This document shows, one piece after another, positions 29,535 through 37,602 of a stretch of DNA of 44,955 bases. Origin of the DNA: Myxococcales bacterium (GTDB taxonomy: Bacteria > Myxococcota_A > Polyangia > Palsa-1104); contig JAQBQH010000212.1 of the NCBI GenBank assembly GCA_028287105.1, positions 1 through 44,955 of the forward strand, read 5' to 3'. The notes below the pieces were generated by a model. The model searched no databases and was not told where the DNA came from. It saw nothing but the letters and a program-made list of their open reading frames with translations. Made by a program: the position numbers and the translations under genes. Every line of letters begins with the position of its first letter. The first letter of the stretch is position 1.

Positions 29535-30509
29535 CTATACCACGAGCACGATCTTGCCCTGGACCTTGCGGTCGAGCAGCGTGCGCAGCGCCGCCGGCGC
29601 CTCGGCCAGGGGCGGCGTGGCGTGGATGTGCGGTGACAGCTTGCCCTCGGCGACCCAGGCGAGGAGCTGCTGAAACTGCGCCAGCGCGCGCGCCGGCTCG
29701 CGCATCGTGAACTGCCCCCAGAAGACGCCGAGAATGGCGGCGCCCTTGAGCAAGGTCAGGTTGAGCGGGATCTTCGGGATCTCGCCGGCCGCGAAGCCGA
29801 CGACGAGGAGGCGCCCGTTCCATGCGGTCGCGCGCAGGGCCGCCTCGGAGTACTTGCCACCGACGGGATCGTAGACGACGTCGGCGCCGGCACCGCCGGT
29901 CACCGCCTTGACGCGCTCCTTGAGATCGTCGGCGGCGTAGTCGATCAGATCGTCGGCGCCGTTGGCCCTGCAGATCTCGAGCTTGTCGGGGCTCGAGGCG
30001 GCCGCGATCACGCGCGCGCCCATGAGCTTGCCGAGCTGCACCGCCGCCAGGCCGACGCCGCCGGCGGCGCCGAGCACCAGCAGCCGCTCGCCCTTTTGCA
30101 TCGCCGCGCGATCGGCCAGCGCGTAGTAGGTCGTGCCGTAGGTGGTCAGCGTCGCCGCCGCCTGCACGAAGTCGACGCCGTCGGGGATGGGCACCAGGCG
30201 CGCCGCGTCGGTGACGACCTCCTCGGCATAGCCGCCCCACGGCATGAGCGCGATGACCCGATCGCCCACCTTGACGTTGGTGACGCCCTCGCCGACCGAG
30301 GCGACCTCGCCGGCCACCTCACCGCCCGGCGAGAACGGCGGCTCGGGGCGGAATTGATACTTACCGGCGATGATCAGCGTGTCGGGGAAGTTGACGCCGC
30401 ACGCGCGCACGCGCACGACGGCCTGCCCCGACGAGGCGCTCAGCGACGGCAGCTCTTCGACGACGAGCTCTTCGGGTGACCCGAACGTCTTGCAAACGAC
30501 AGCTCTCAT
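29535..30509 (-). CDS. NADPH:quinone oxidoreductase-like medium-chain reductase
   Basis: A 324-residue zinc-independent MDR enzyme. The N-terminal GroES-like domain has VRVRACGVNFPDTLIIAGKY (shortened family segment) and PFSPGGEVAGEVA. The Rossmann site is LVLGAAGGVGLAAVQLG, and DVVYDPVGGKYSE is typical of the QOR group. No structural zinc cysteines are present. The substrate cannot be told from sequence; members reduce quinones or enoyl thioesters with NADPH. It starts 12 bp after the Thg1-like gene and ends 7 bp before ilvA, so it is probably on the same mRNA. Confidence 0.92.
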   Translation of the reverse strand: MRAVVCKTFGSPEELVVEELPSLSASSGQAVVRVRACGVNFPDTLIIAGKYQFRPEPPFSPGGEVAGEVASVGEGVTNVKVGDRVIALMPWGGYAEEVVTDAARLVPIPDGVDFVQAAATLTTYGTTYYALADRAAMQKGERLLVLGAAGGVGLAAVQLGKLMGARVIAAASSPDKLEICRANGADDLIDYAADDLKERVKAVTGGAGADVVYDPVGGKYSEAALRATAWNGRLLVVGFAAGEIPKIPLNLTLLKGAAILGVFWGQFTMREPARALAQFQQLLAWVAEGKLSPHIHATPPLAEAPAALRTLLDRKVQGKIVLVV

Positions 30510-30521
30510 GCGCGGAAGATA

Positions 30522-31220
30522 TCAGTGCGGCAGGGCTTGGCGAAGATACTCCGTCCAAGCTTCTTCGCCAGGCAGGTTCAGGTCGACGATGAGCCGTCCC
30601 GAGGCCTGCGCGTGGCCGTTCTCGAGCGGCTGGATGCGCACCACCGCGCCGTGACGCTGCCACGGCGGCACCGTCGTGAAGTCGAGCGCGTTCTGGCGCA
30701 AGAGCTCGACCTTCTCGTCGGGCCCGAGGCCATCGAGGATCCGCGGTACCGCGGTCGCGTCGGCACCCGACTGCGACAACACGTGCGTACAGTAGCGATC
30801 GATGGAGGCGACGTTCGCCTCCTCCTGGCGCCAGCGGAAATACTCGTGCGCCACCTCGTTCGACGGGAACTCGTAGAGGCGCGCCTCGAACGTGGCGACC
30901 TCGCCAAGCAGGAGCGACAGCTTTCCCGAGGCCTCGCCGGCGATGCGCGAGAGCAGGCGCCGGGCGTCGCCGCCGTTGGCCACCGCGTAGAGCGAGAGCT
31001 CGGCGCGCTCGCAGAAGCCGAACGAAGCGCCGAGCGTCGTCGCCACGTAGGACAGCGTCTTGACCATCGACTTGCCGAAGCGAGCATCATAGGGGCGGTC
31101 GTACGGCCCCTGCTCCAGCATCTGGTCGAAACGACGCCCAACGAGACGGGCCACGATGGGGTGGCCTACCTTCAGCTCGCGGTCGGGGAAGACCTCGAAC
31201 GCGCTGAGCTTGTCAGCCAT
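30522..31220 (-). CDS. Thg1-family protein (tRNAHis guanylyltransferase-like) with degraded catalytic site
   Basis: A 232-residue protein read from the ATG at 31220; ATGs or other starts up to 31262 would add at most 14 residues. It aligns along its length with Thg1: RLVGRRF for RLDGRNF, RPYDAR for KPNDSR, CERAELS for QSDEYS, FEARLYEFPSNE for FDGRVVVYPSNQ, YFRWRQEEA for YLSWRQADC, and PWQRHGAVV for PMYRKGTVL. Thg1 enzymes add nucleotides 3'-5' using two metals held by Asp29 and Asp76 (human numbering). Here these are Val27 and Ala73; only the neighbouring Glu74 is kept. Catalysis is therefore doubtful, and a tRNA-binding or regulatory role is possible. It sits between a protein kinase and an oxidoreductase gene. 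Confidence 0.85.
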   Translation of the reverse strand: MADKLSAFEVFPDRELKVGHPIVARLVGRRFDQMLEQGPYDRPYDARFGKSMVKTLSYVATTLGASFGFCERAELSLYAVANGGDARRLLSRIAGEASGKLSLLLGEVATFEARLYEFPSNEVAHEYFRWRQEEANVASIDRYCTHVLSQSGADATAVPRILDGLGPDEKVELLRQNALDFTTVPPWQRHGAVVRIQPLENGHAQASGRLIVDLNLPGEEAWTEYLRQALPH

Positions 31221-31258
31221 GGTGGGACGGCGCATCCGGGCTGGGATGATAACACAGG

Positions 31259-32599
31259 TCAACGTCTACGGAAAAGGCGCAACAGCCGCGACCATACGGA
31301 TCGCCGCTTGGGCGGCCCCTTGGGCTGGAGGATGCGCTTCAACGTGTCCTCGGCGCGCAGGCGCAGCGTCGGTGGCTCGCCGAGCGATGGCGGCTCGCCG
31401 AGGTCGTGCACAGGCGCGATGCGCTCGATGCGGCCGGTCGTCTCCTCGTTGGTGCCGAGGGGCGCAGTCGAGGCGTCGCTGGTGGTGAGGGGCGCGGTCG
31501 AAGCGTCCATGATCGCGCGCACCTCGCCCGACGCCGGCGGCGCGACGATGTGGACCTCGTCGGGATCGTCCTCGCGGTCGACGACCAGCTCGGCCTCGGC
31601 TGTGGGCAGCGACTGGTCGAGGATGAGCTCGTCCTCTTCGGCGCCCTCGCCGGCGAACTCGTCGGCGTCGCGCTGCTTCTTGGAGGCAAAGATGCTGCGC
31701 AGGTATTCGGCGATCTCCCGCTTGCCGTGCGGCAGGCCGCTGTCGGCCAGCCAGGCGAGGAGGTCGGTGCGCAGCTCCCGCGCCGACTGATAGCGATCCT
31801 TCGGATCGCGCGCGAGCGCCCGCATCAAGATCGCCTCCAGCGACGCGGGAAAATCGGGGCGCAGCTCGGTGGGCGGCGTGATCCGCTCGTCGAGCACCAG
31901 CCGCATGACCTTCTCCGGCGCGCCGCGAAACAGCCGTTTGCCGACGGTGAGCTCGTACAAGATGATGCCGAGCGAGAACAGATCGGCGCGCGCGTCGACC
32001 GCTTCGCCGCGGATCTGCTCGGGCGCCATGTAGTTGTACTTGCCGGCGACGCTGTGGTCCTCGGCGCGCAGCATGATGGTCGCGCGCGCGATGCCGAAGT
32101 CGACCAGCTTCACGGTGCCGCCCCAGGCGACCACGATGTTGCCGGGCGAGATGTCGCAGTGGACGACCTCGAGCGGCTGCCCGAAGTCGTCGCTCTTTTC
32201 GTGCGCGTACATGAGGCCGCGCGCCGCCTGCGCCAGGATCGCCACCGCCAGATGGCGCGGCAGGAAGTTCCCGACCTCGACGCCGCGACGGCAGATGGCG
32301 AGAAGGTCGCGCCCGGGGATGTACTCCATGGCGATGAAGTAGGTGCCGGCGTCGTGGCCGACGTCGACCACCTTGACCACGTTGGGATGGTCGAGCGCCT
32401 GCGCGATGCGCCCCTCGTCGATGAACATCTTCACCACGCGCGTCATGTCGACGTAGCGCGGCTGGATCTTCTTGATGACGAGATCGTCGGGGAAGCGGAC
32501 GCTGCGCGCCAGCCACAGGTCGGCCATGCCGCCCGCGGTCAGGTAGCGGACCAGCTCGTACTCGCCGAAACGCTGCTCGCCGGCCGAGGGGCGCGTCAC
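31259..32599 (-). CDS. Cytoplasmic serine/threonine protein kinase (non-RD, HCD variant)
   Basis: A 446-residue Hanks-type kinase read from GTG at 32599, which overlaps the deacetylase stop (GTGA). Kinase domain about 12-275: Gly loop YLTAGGMADLW, ATP lysine in VIKKIQP, Glu62 in DEGRIA, catalytic loop VVHCDISPGN with Asp149 and Asn154, LVDFGIA, and MAPEQI. The HRD arginine is Cys148, so activation-loop control by an arginine pocket is unlikely. Residues 300-446 are acidic, then Thr/Ser-rich, then end in a very basic tail (LLRLFRRR). There is no membrane span. Close homologues of this layout are common in myxobacteria. Confidence 0.93.
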   Translation of the reverse strand: MTRPSAGEQRFGEYELVRYLTAGGMADLWLARSVRFPDDLVIKKIQPRYVDMTRVVKMFIDEGRIAQALDHPNVVKVVDVGHDAGTYFIAMEYIPGRDLLAICRRGVEVGNFLPRHLAVAILAQAARGLMYAHEKSDDFGQPLEVVHCDISPGNIVVAWGGTVKLVDFGIARATIMLRAEDHSVAGKYNYMAPEQIRGEAVDARADLFSLGIILYELTVGKRLFRGAPEKVMRLVLDERITPPTELRPDFPASLEAILMRALARDPKDRYQSARELRTDLLAWLADSGLPHGKREIAEYLRSIFASKKQRDADEFAGEGAEEDELILDQSLPTAEAELVVDREDDPDEVHIVAPPASGEVRAIMDASTAPLTTSDASTAPLGTNEETTGRIERIAPVHDLGEPPSLGEPPTLRLRAEDTLKRILQPKGPPKRRSVWSRLLRLFRRR

Positions 32600-33519
32600 G
32601 CGTCTCCCACGAGCGTCTCGAGCACCCGCAGCGACGAGCGCCCGAGGGCGTCGAGGTCGTAGCCGCCCTCGAGGACGACGGCGACGCGCGGGCAGAGCGC
32701 GAGCATGTCGCGCGTCATGATGGCGTAGGTCTCGTCCTCGAGCTTGAGGCCGCCGAGCGGATCGTCGGCGTGGCCGTCGAAGCCCGCCGAGACGAGGATG
32801 ACATCGGGCTTGAACGCCTCGATGGCGGGCAGGATGCGGGCGCGATAGGCGACGAGAAACGCGTCGGGGCGGGTGCCGCGCGCGAGCGGTACGTTGACGG
32901 TCGCGCCGATCCCGCGACCGGAGCCGGTGTAGTCGGCCAGCCCGGTGCCGGGATATTGCGGCCACTCGTGCGTCGAGCAGTAGAGGACGTCGGGCTCCTC
33001 GTCGAAGATGGCTTCGGTGCCGTTGCCGTGGTGCACGTCCCAGTCGAAGATGGCGACGCGCTTGCCGAGCGCGTGCAGCCGCGCGGCGCCGATGGCCACG
33101 TTGTTGAGGAGGCAAAAGCCCATCGCCCGATCGCGCGTGGCGTGATGGCCGGGCGGGCGCACGAAGGCGGCACCGTTGTCGAGATCGCCCGACGCGACCT
33201 TGAGCGCGAGATCGACGGTGGCGCCGGCGGCGAGCAGCGCCGCTTGCCAGGTGCCGTCGGAATAGAAGGTGTCGGGATCGAGCCAACCGGAGCCGCCCTT
33301 GGCGACGGTGGACTCGAGCGCGTCGAGGTAGGTGGCCGAGTGCGCGCCGAGCAGCTCTTCGCGCGTCGCCGGTCGCGCGTCGAGCTTGACGCACAAGGGA
33401 CGCAGGCCCGAGTCGTCGAGCGCGCGATCGATCGCAGCCGCCCGCTCGGGGCGCTCCGGATGCTCGCGCGGCGCGCGATGCGCGCGGAACCGCTCGTCGG
33501 TGCAAAGGCCTGTTCGCAC
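32596..33519 (-). CDS. Histone deacetylase-family amidohydrolase (class II-like, AcuC/AphA group)
   Basis: A 307-residue zinc deacetylase from a GTG at 33519. The active site is complete: RPPGHHATRDRAMGFC with His125/His126, zinc ligands Asp161 and His163 in DWDVHHGNGT, and Asp248 in SAGFDGHADDP, plus LEGGYDLDAL with the Tyr. Bacterial members deacetylate acetyl-lysine on proteins (AcuC) or small acetylated amines (polyamine amidohydrolases). It leads an operon in which the next gene is a protein kinase joined by GTGA. A TATGAT hexamer ends 12 nt before the start, implying a very short leader; no Shine-Dalgarno is seen. Confidence 0.92.
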   Translation of the reverse strand: MRTGLCTDERFRAHRAPREHPERPERAAAIDRALDDSGLRPLCVKLDARPATREELLGAHSATYLDALESTVAKGGSGWLDPDTFYSDGTWQAALLAAGATVDLALKVASGDLDNGAAFVRPPGHHATRDRAMGFCLLNNVAIGAARLHALGKRVAIFDWDVHHGNGTEAIFDEEPDVLYCSTHEWPQYPGTGLADYTGSGRGIGATVNVPLARGTRPDAFLVAYRARILPAIEAFKPDVILVSAGFDGHADDPLGGLKLEDETYAIMTRDMLALCPRVAVVLEGGYDLDALGRSSLRVLETLVGDA

Positions 33520-33530
33520 GCGCTGCAATA

Positions 33531-33537
33531 TATCATA
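33531..33537. promoter_or_regulatory. Back-to-back -10 element between the deacetylase and membrane protein genes
   Basis: The heptamer TATCATA reads TATCAT rightward (33531-33536) and TATGAT leftward (33537-33532), each five of six matches to the -10 consensus. Leftward it ends 12 nt before the deacetylase GTG and rightward 16 nt before the ATG at 33553. The same heptamer appears in the gpsA/RNase J divergent gap. Confidence 0.4.
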
Positions 33538-33552
33538 CGCTGCCGCGTTCCC

Positions 33553-34917
33553 ATGTGGCCCGCCGCCGTAGTCGCCGTCGTCAGCGCAGTCGCGTACCTG
33601 GCGATGGCGCCGCGCGTGGTCAACGGCGACGGTCTCGGCTACCTGAAGGCGGCGCTGGCGGGGACGATCTATCCGGGGCACGTGGCGTATGTGCCACTGC
33701 TGGCGCTGGTGGCGCGCGTCACCGGCGCCACGCGGCCGATTGCGCTCTTGTGGCCGGCGCGGGTCTTGTCGGCAATTTCGGTCGCGGTGGCGGTGGCGCT
33801 GATCGGATCGATCGCGCGACGTCGCTGGGCGGCGGACGCGGCGGCGAGCGCGGCGGCGAGCGCGGGTGCGACGGCGCTGGCGGCGTCGATCGGGCTGGCC
33901 GCGTCGTGGGGCGCGTTGTCGGCGGGCAGCGACGTCGAGAGCTATGCACCGGCGCTGGCGGCGCTGGTGGCGGCGTTGTGGCTGGCCGATCGGCAGCGGC
34001 CCGTCGCCGCCGGGCTCGCCTGCGCCGCGGCGACGCTGTTTCACGTGGAGAACCTGCTCTTCATTCCGGTGGCGGCGCTGCTGCTCGAGCGGCGCGTGCG
34101 CTTCGCCATCGCCGCCGTTCTGCCCATCGCGCTGGTCTACGGCGCGCTCCTCCCGTCGCACGGCCTCGGCTGGCTCGCCGGCGCCTCGCACGGGCTGCAC
34201 TATCCGCTACGCTGGACGACGCCGTTCGTGGCGATCTACGGCGCCTGCAAGGCGCTCGTGTACTCACCCTATCTGTACGAAGCATCTGCGGCCCGCGTCG
34301 TCGGCTGCTTTGCCGTCGGTGCGGCCGCCGCGATCGCGCTCGCCACCGGCATGCGCCGTCCGCTGCCACGGGCGGTCATGCTGGCGTGGTTCGTCCCCTA
34401 CGCCCTCGTCGGCGTCCTCTTCTGGGCCTCCGACGCCGAGCGCTGGACCTTCTTGCTGCCGCTGGTCTGGCTCGCCGCCGCGGCGCGCCCCCGACGCGCG
34501 ATCGCCGTCGCCACCTTCGTTCTGGCGGCCAACCTCGTCGCCTGGCTGCCGGTGGCGAAGGACGATCGCGTTCGCGCCCGCGCCAAGGCCGCCGCGCTGC
34601 AGCTCCGCGACGGCGACGTCGTCATCGGCCCCGGCCACGGCTGGGACGAGTACCTCGGCTTCTACAGCCGCCTGCACATCACCAGCGTCCCGCTCGTCTA
34701 CTACGCCGGCGCCGTCGGCAAGGAGGCGTTGCCGGCCACGATCGCGCGCGCCTGCGCCGGCCATCGCGTCTGGCTGGCCCGCTTCACCGACGACGGCGAC
34801 CCGATGGGCTGGAAGGAGCTGCGCCTCTTCGGCATCGATCGCGTCAACGCGCGCGCGCTCCTGCCGCCGGGCCACGCCATCCCCGTCGCTGACGGCCTCG
34901 AGCGGTACGATCCGTAA
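33553..34917 (+). CDS. Multi-pass membrane protein, possibly a GT-C-type glycosyltransferase
   Basis: A 454-residue integral membrane protein with about ten hydrophobic segments in residues 1-350 and a soluble C-terminal part of about 100 residues (DVVIGPGHGWDEYLGFYSRLH). An early NGDGLGYLKA motif after the first span and a SAGSDVESYAPAL motif near residue 125 recall the acidic loop motifs of GT-C mannosyltransferase-like families (DUF2723 type), but the match is weak. The start is the ATG at 33553; no strong ribosome site precedes it. It is divergent from the deacetylase operon and convergent with gpsA. The substrate is unknown. Confidence 0.85.
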   Translation: MWPAAVVAVVSAVAYLAMAPRVVNGDGLGYLKAALAGTIYPGHVAYVPLLALVARVTGATRPIALLWPARVLSAISVAVAVALIGSIARRRWAADAAASAAASAGATALAASIGLAASWGALSAGSDVESYAPALAALVAALWLADRQRPVAAGLACAAATLFHVENLLFIPVAALLLERRVRFAIAAVLPIALVYGALLPSHGLGWLAGASHGLHYPLRWTTPFVAIYGACKALVYSPYLYEASAARVVGCFAVGAAAAIALATGMRRPLPRAVMLAWFVPYALVGVLFWASDAERWTFLLPLVWLAAAARPRRAIAVATFVLAANLVAWLPVAKDDRVRARAKAAALQLRDGDVVIGPGHGWDEYLGFYSRLHITSVPLVYYAGAVGKEALPATIARACAGHRVWLARFTDDGDPMGWKELRLFGIDRVNARALLPPGHAIPVADGLERYDP

Positions 34918-34920
34918 GTG

Positions 34921-34959
34921 GGCCCTGACTGCGGCCGGGACTCAGCCCTGACTCAGGCC
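34921..34959. terminator. Possible bidirectional stem-loop between convergent genes
   Basis: GGCCCTGACT at 34921 can pair, imperfectly, with ACTCAGGCC ending near 34959; a second CCTGACT copy lies between. The structure spans the gpsA stop (34953-34955) and follows the membrane-protein stop. There is no T-run on either strand, so intrinsic termination is uncertain. Confidence 0.25.
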
Positions 34960-35954
34960 AGCTCGTGCTTCGGCGCGCGTCCCATGAGGCCGTGAACGAC
35001 CGCCTTGGCCGGCAGGTCTTCGTAGAGCACCTTGTACATTGCCTCGGTGATGGGCATCTCGACGCCGAGCCGCTGCGCCAGATCGTGCGCGCTGCGGGTC
35101 GTCTTGACCCCCTCGGCCACCTGCGACATCCCGGCCAGCACCTGGGCCAGCGTCTTGCCCTTGCCCAGCTCGAGACCAACGTGCCGATTGCGCGACAGAT
35201 CGCCGGTGCAGGTGAGCACCAGATCGCCCATGCCGGCCAGCCCCGCCAGCGTCAGCGGATTGGCCGCCTTGCGCACCGCCAGTCGCGAGATCTCGGCCAG
35301 ACCGCGCGTGATGAGCGCCGCGCGCGAGTTGTTCCCCAGCCCCAGCCCGTCGGCGACACCGGCGGCGATGGCCATCACGTTCTTGAGCGCGCCGCCGAGC
35401 TCCACGCCGGGGACGTCGTCCGAGGTGTAGACGCGAAAGCGCTCGCCCTGAAACAGCGTCGCCGCGTCCTCCGCCACGCGCCGATCGCGCGACGCCATCA
35501 CCACTGCCGTCGGCAGGCCGTTGCCGACCTCCTTGGCGAAGCTCGGCCCCGAGAGGAACGCCAGGCGCGCGCCGACCTTGCCCGGCATGATCTCCTTCAG
35601 CACCTCGTCCATCGTCGCCAGCGAGTCGTTCTCGATGCCCTTGGACGCCGAGACGACGACAGCGTCGGCCGACATCGCCCGCGCCGCGCGCCCCAGGACC
35701 TCGCGCACCGTGTGCGACGGCACGACGCTCACGACGTACTGCTTGCCGTGTACCGCCGCTTCCAGATCGGCGGTCGCCGTCAGCGTGTCGGGCAGCCTCG
35801 CCTGCGGCAGGTACCTGGCGTTGACCCGCGTCTCCTGGATCTCGGCGGCGTGCTCGGGCGAACGGCCCCACAGCGTCACCGCGTTGCCTTTGTCGGCCAA
35901 CACCTTGGCCAACGCCGTCCCCCAGCTCCCCGCGCCGATGACCGCGATCTCCAT
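34953..35954 (-). CDS. gpsA: Glycerol-3-phosphate dehydrogenase [NAD(P)+]
   Basis: A 333-residue GpsA that makes sn-glycerol-3-phosphate from dihydroxyacetone phosphate for phospholipids. The nucleotide motif is AVIGAGSWGTALA at the N-terminus. GPSFAKEV, the catalytic lysine in GGALKNVMAIAAG, GMGDLVLTCTG and LSRNRHVG are all present. The start is the ATG at 35954, with GGAGG 6 nt upstream (35965-35961), one of the clearest ribosome sites in the window. It is divergent from the RNase J gene with a gap of only 36 bp. Confidence 0.97.
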   Translation of the reverse strand: MEIAVIGAGSWGTALAKVLADKGNAVTLWGRSPEHAAEIQETRVNARYLPQARLPDTLTATADLEAAVHGKQYVVSVVPSHTVREVLGRAARAMSADAVVVSASKGIENDSLATMDEVLKEIMPGKVGARLAFLSGPSFAKEVGNGLPTAVVMASRDRRVAEDAATLFQGERFRVYTSDDVPGVELGGALKNVMAIAAGVADGLGLGNNSRAALITRGLAEISRLAVRKAANPLTLAGLAGMGDLVLTCTGDLSRNRHVGLELGKGKTLAQVLAGMSQVAEGVKTTRSAHDLAQRLGVEMPITEAMYKVLYEDLPAKAVVHGLMGRAPKHELA

Positions 35955-35960
35955 TATGGT

Positions 35961-35965
35961 CCTCC
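35961..35965 (-). promoter_or_regulatory. Ribosome binding site of gpsA
   Basis: GGAGG on the minus strand, 6 nt before the ATG. It fixes the gpsA start at 35954 against longer in-frame options that extend into the RNase J gene. Confidence 0.75.
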
Positions 35966-35977
35966 GCTGCCGCGGCT

Positions 35978-35984
35978 TATCATA
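35978..35984. promoter_or_regulatory. Back-to-back -10 element between gpsA and RNase J
   Basis: TATCATA again reads TATCAT rightward (35978-35983) and TATGAT leftward (35984-35979). Rightward it ends 7 nt before the TTG start of RNase J, which would make that mRNA leaderless. Leftward it ends 24 nt before the gpsA ATG, leaving room for the GGAGG. No well-spaced -35 hexamers are seen. Confidence 0.45.
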
Positions 35985-35990
35985 CTGCAG

Positions 35991-37565
35991 TTGAAGACTG
36001 TAAAGGTCATACCGCTCGGCGGCTGCGGCGAGTTCGGACGCAATCTCACCGTCTACGACGCGGGCGACGCGATCCTGTGCGTCGACTGCGGCGGTCAGAT
36101 CCCCGACGAGGAGGCGCCCGGCGTCGACCTCTTCATCCCCGACTTCACCTATCTGGCGGCGCGCGCGTCGCAGCTGGTCGGCTGGATCCTCACGCACGCG
36201 CACGAGGATCACGTCGCCGCGCTGCCGCACGCGCTCGCCGTCGCGCCGGCGCCGATCTACGCGCGCCCGCTGACGCTGCAGCTGCTACGCCGCTCGGTCG
36301 ACCAGTCGCAATTGCATCCGCTCGTGCCGGGCGCGGTGCGGCAGCTCGGACCGTTCACCGTCGAGGCGCTGCACGTCGCGCACTCGATCCCGGACGCCTG
36401 CGCGCTCGCCATCACCGTCAACGGCCGCACCATCGTGCACACCGGCGATCTGAAGATCGATCCGCACGCGACCGCGCCGACCGATCTCGAGCGGCTGCGC
36501 GCGCTCGGCGATGCCGGCGTCGATCTGCTGCTCGCCGACTCGACGAACGCCACCCGCCCCGGGCGCTCCGGCTCGGAGAGCGACGTGGCGCGCGCGCTCG
36601 TGGCAGAGCTCGGGCGTGCCCGGGGCCGCGTCGCCTTCTCGTTCTTCTCGTCGAGCGTCCAGCGCATCGCCACCGTGTTCGACGCCTGCGCGCGCATCGG
36701 CCGCAAGGTGTGCGTCGAGGGACGCGGGCTCAAGGAGATGACCGCGGCCGCGCTCGCCGTCGGTGCGCTCGCTCCAGCCGCCGATCTCCTCGTCGACGCC
36801 GGCACCGCGGCCACGCTGCCGCCGTCGCGCGTGGCGCTGCTGCTCACCGGCAGCCAGGGCGAGCCGCGCGCCGCGCTCGGCCGCGTCGCCGCCGGCGAGC
36901 ACCCGCTGCTCTCGCTCGGCCGCGGCGACACGCTCGTCCTCTCATCGCGCCCCGTGCCGGGCAACGAGCGTCCGGTGGCGCGCATGCTCGACCGCCTGCT
37001 CGGCCTCGGCGTGCACATCGCCGAGGCGCCCGAGCTGCACGCCAGCGGCCACGCCTGCCAGGAGGAGCTGCGCGACCTCATGCGCCTGACCCGTCCGCGC
37101 ACGCTGCTGCCGATCCACGGCGGGCGGCGGCAGCTGTTCGCGCACGCCGATCTCGCCGAAGCGGCGGGCATTCCCTCGTTCGTTCTCGTCGACGGCGACG
37201 TCCTCGAGATCGGCCCCGACGGCGCGCGCATGCTCGAGGAGCGCGTGCCCGCTGGCCGCGTGTCGGTCGAGGGGACCCGGCTCGGCGACGTCGATCCCGA
37301 GACCCTGCGCGCGCGCCGGCGGCTCGCCTACGACGGGCTGGTCGTCGTCGCCGACGTCGGTGGCAAGCTGCGCGTCGCGACCCATGGCGTCGCTGCGGAA
37401 GCGACGCTGCCGCCGATCGTCGCCGATGCCGAAGCCGCGGCCGAAGAGGCGCGGCGCGTGTCGCTCGCCAGTGGGACCGACGTCGCGGTTGCCGTGAAGC
37501 GTGCGGTAGTGCGCGCGTTCGTGCAGGCGCGCGGTAAGAAGCCGCGCGTCATCGCCATGCTCTGA
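35991..37565 (+). CDS. rnj: Ribonuclease J
   Basis: A 524-residue metallo-beta-lactamase/beta-CASP nuclease, slightly shorter than the usual 550 or so residues. I place the start at TTG 35991 (LKTVKVIPLGGCGEFGRN), because upstream sequence in this frame has no family similarity and runs into gpsA. The zinc motif is LTHAHEDH (His69, His71, Asp73, His74). IVHTGDLKID and the beta-CASP motifs LTGSQGEPRAAL and PIHGGRRQLF follow. RNase J performs 5'-3' exonucleolytic and endonucleolytic RNA decay and rRNA maturation. The GCGEFGRN start resembles the canonical GGxxEIGKN. The 3' side opens into the structured gap at 37566. Confidence 0.94.
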   Translation: MKTVKVIPLGGCGEFGRNLTVYDAGDAILCVDCGGQIPDEEAPGVDLFIPDFTYLAARASQLVGWILTHAHEDHVAALPHALAVAPAPIYARPLTLQLLRRSVDQSQLHPLVPGAVRQLGPFTVEALHVAHSIPDACALAITVNGRTIVHTGDLKIDPHATAPTDLERLRALGDAGVDLLLADSTNATRPGRSGSESDVARALVAELGRARGRVAFSFFSSSVQRIATVFDACARIGRKVCVEGRGLKEMTAAALAVGALAPAADLLVDAGTAATLPPSRVALLLTGSQGEPRAALGRVAAGEHPLLSLGRGDTLVLSSRPVPGNERPVARMLDRLLGLGVHIAEAPELHASGHACQEELRDLMRLTRPRTLLPIHGGRRQLFAHADLAEAAGIPSFVLVDGDVLEIGPDGARMLEERVPAGRVSVEGTRLGDVDPETLRARRRLAYDGLVVVADVGGKLRVATHGVAAEATLPPIVADAEAAAEEARRVSLASGTDVAVAVKRAVVRAFVQARGKKPRVIAML

Positions 37566-37572
37566 GTGAAGT

Positions 37573-37587
37573 GCGACAGAGAGTCGC
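37573..37587 (+). other. Small hairpin just after the RNase J gene
   Basis: GCGAC-AGAGA-GTCGC forms a 5-bp stem with a 5-nt loop beginning 7 nt after the RNase J stop. No T-run follows, so it is not a standard intrinsic terminator. It lies directly outside the nested inverted repeat. Confidence 0.4.
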
Positions 37588-37602
37588 TCGGGTGCCAAGG
37601 TC

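Noticed and set aside
31220-31262. Longer start for the Thg1-like protein
   Set aside because: The extra 14 residues do not match the Thg1 N-terminus, which aligns from the ATG at 31220; the extension also reaches the end of the kinase gene.
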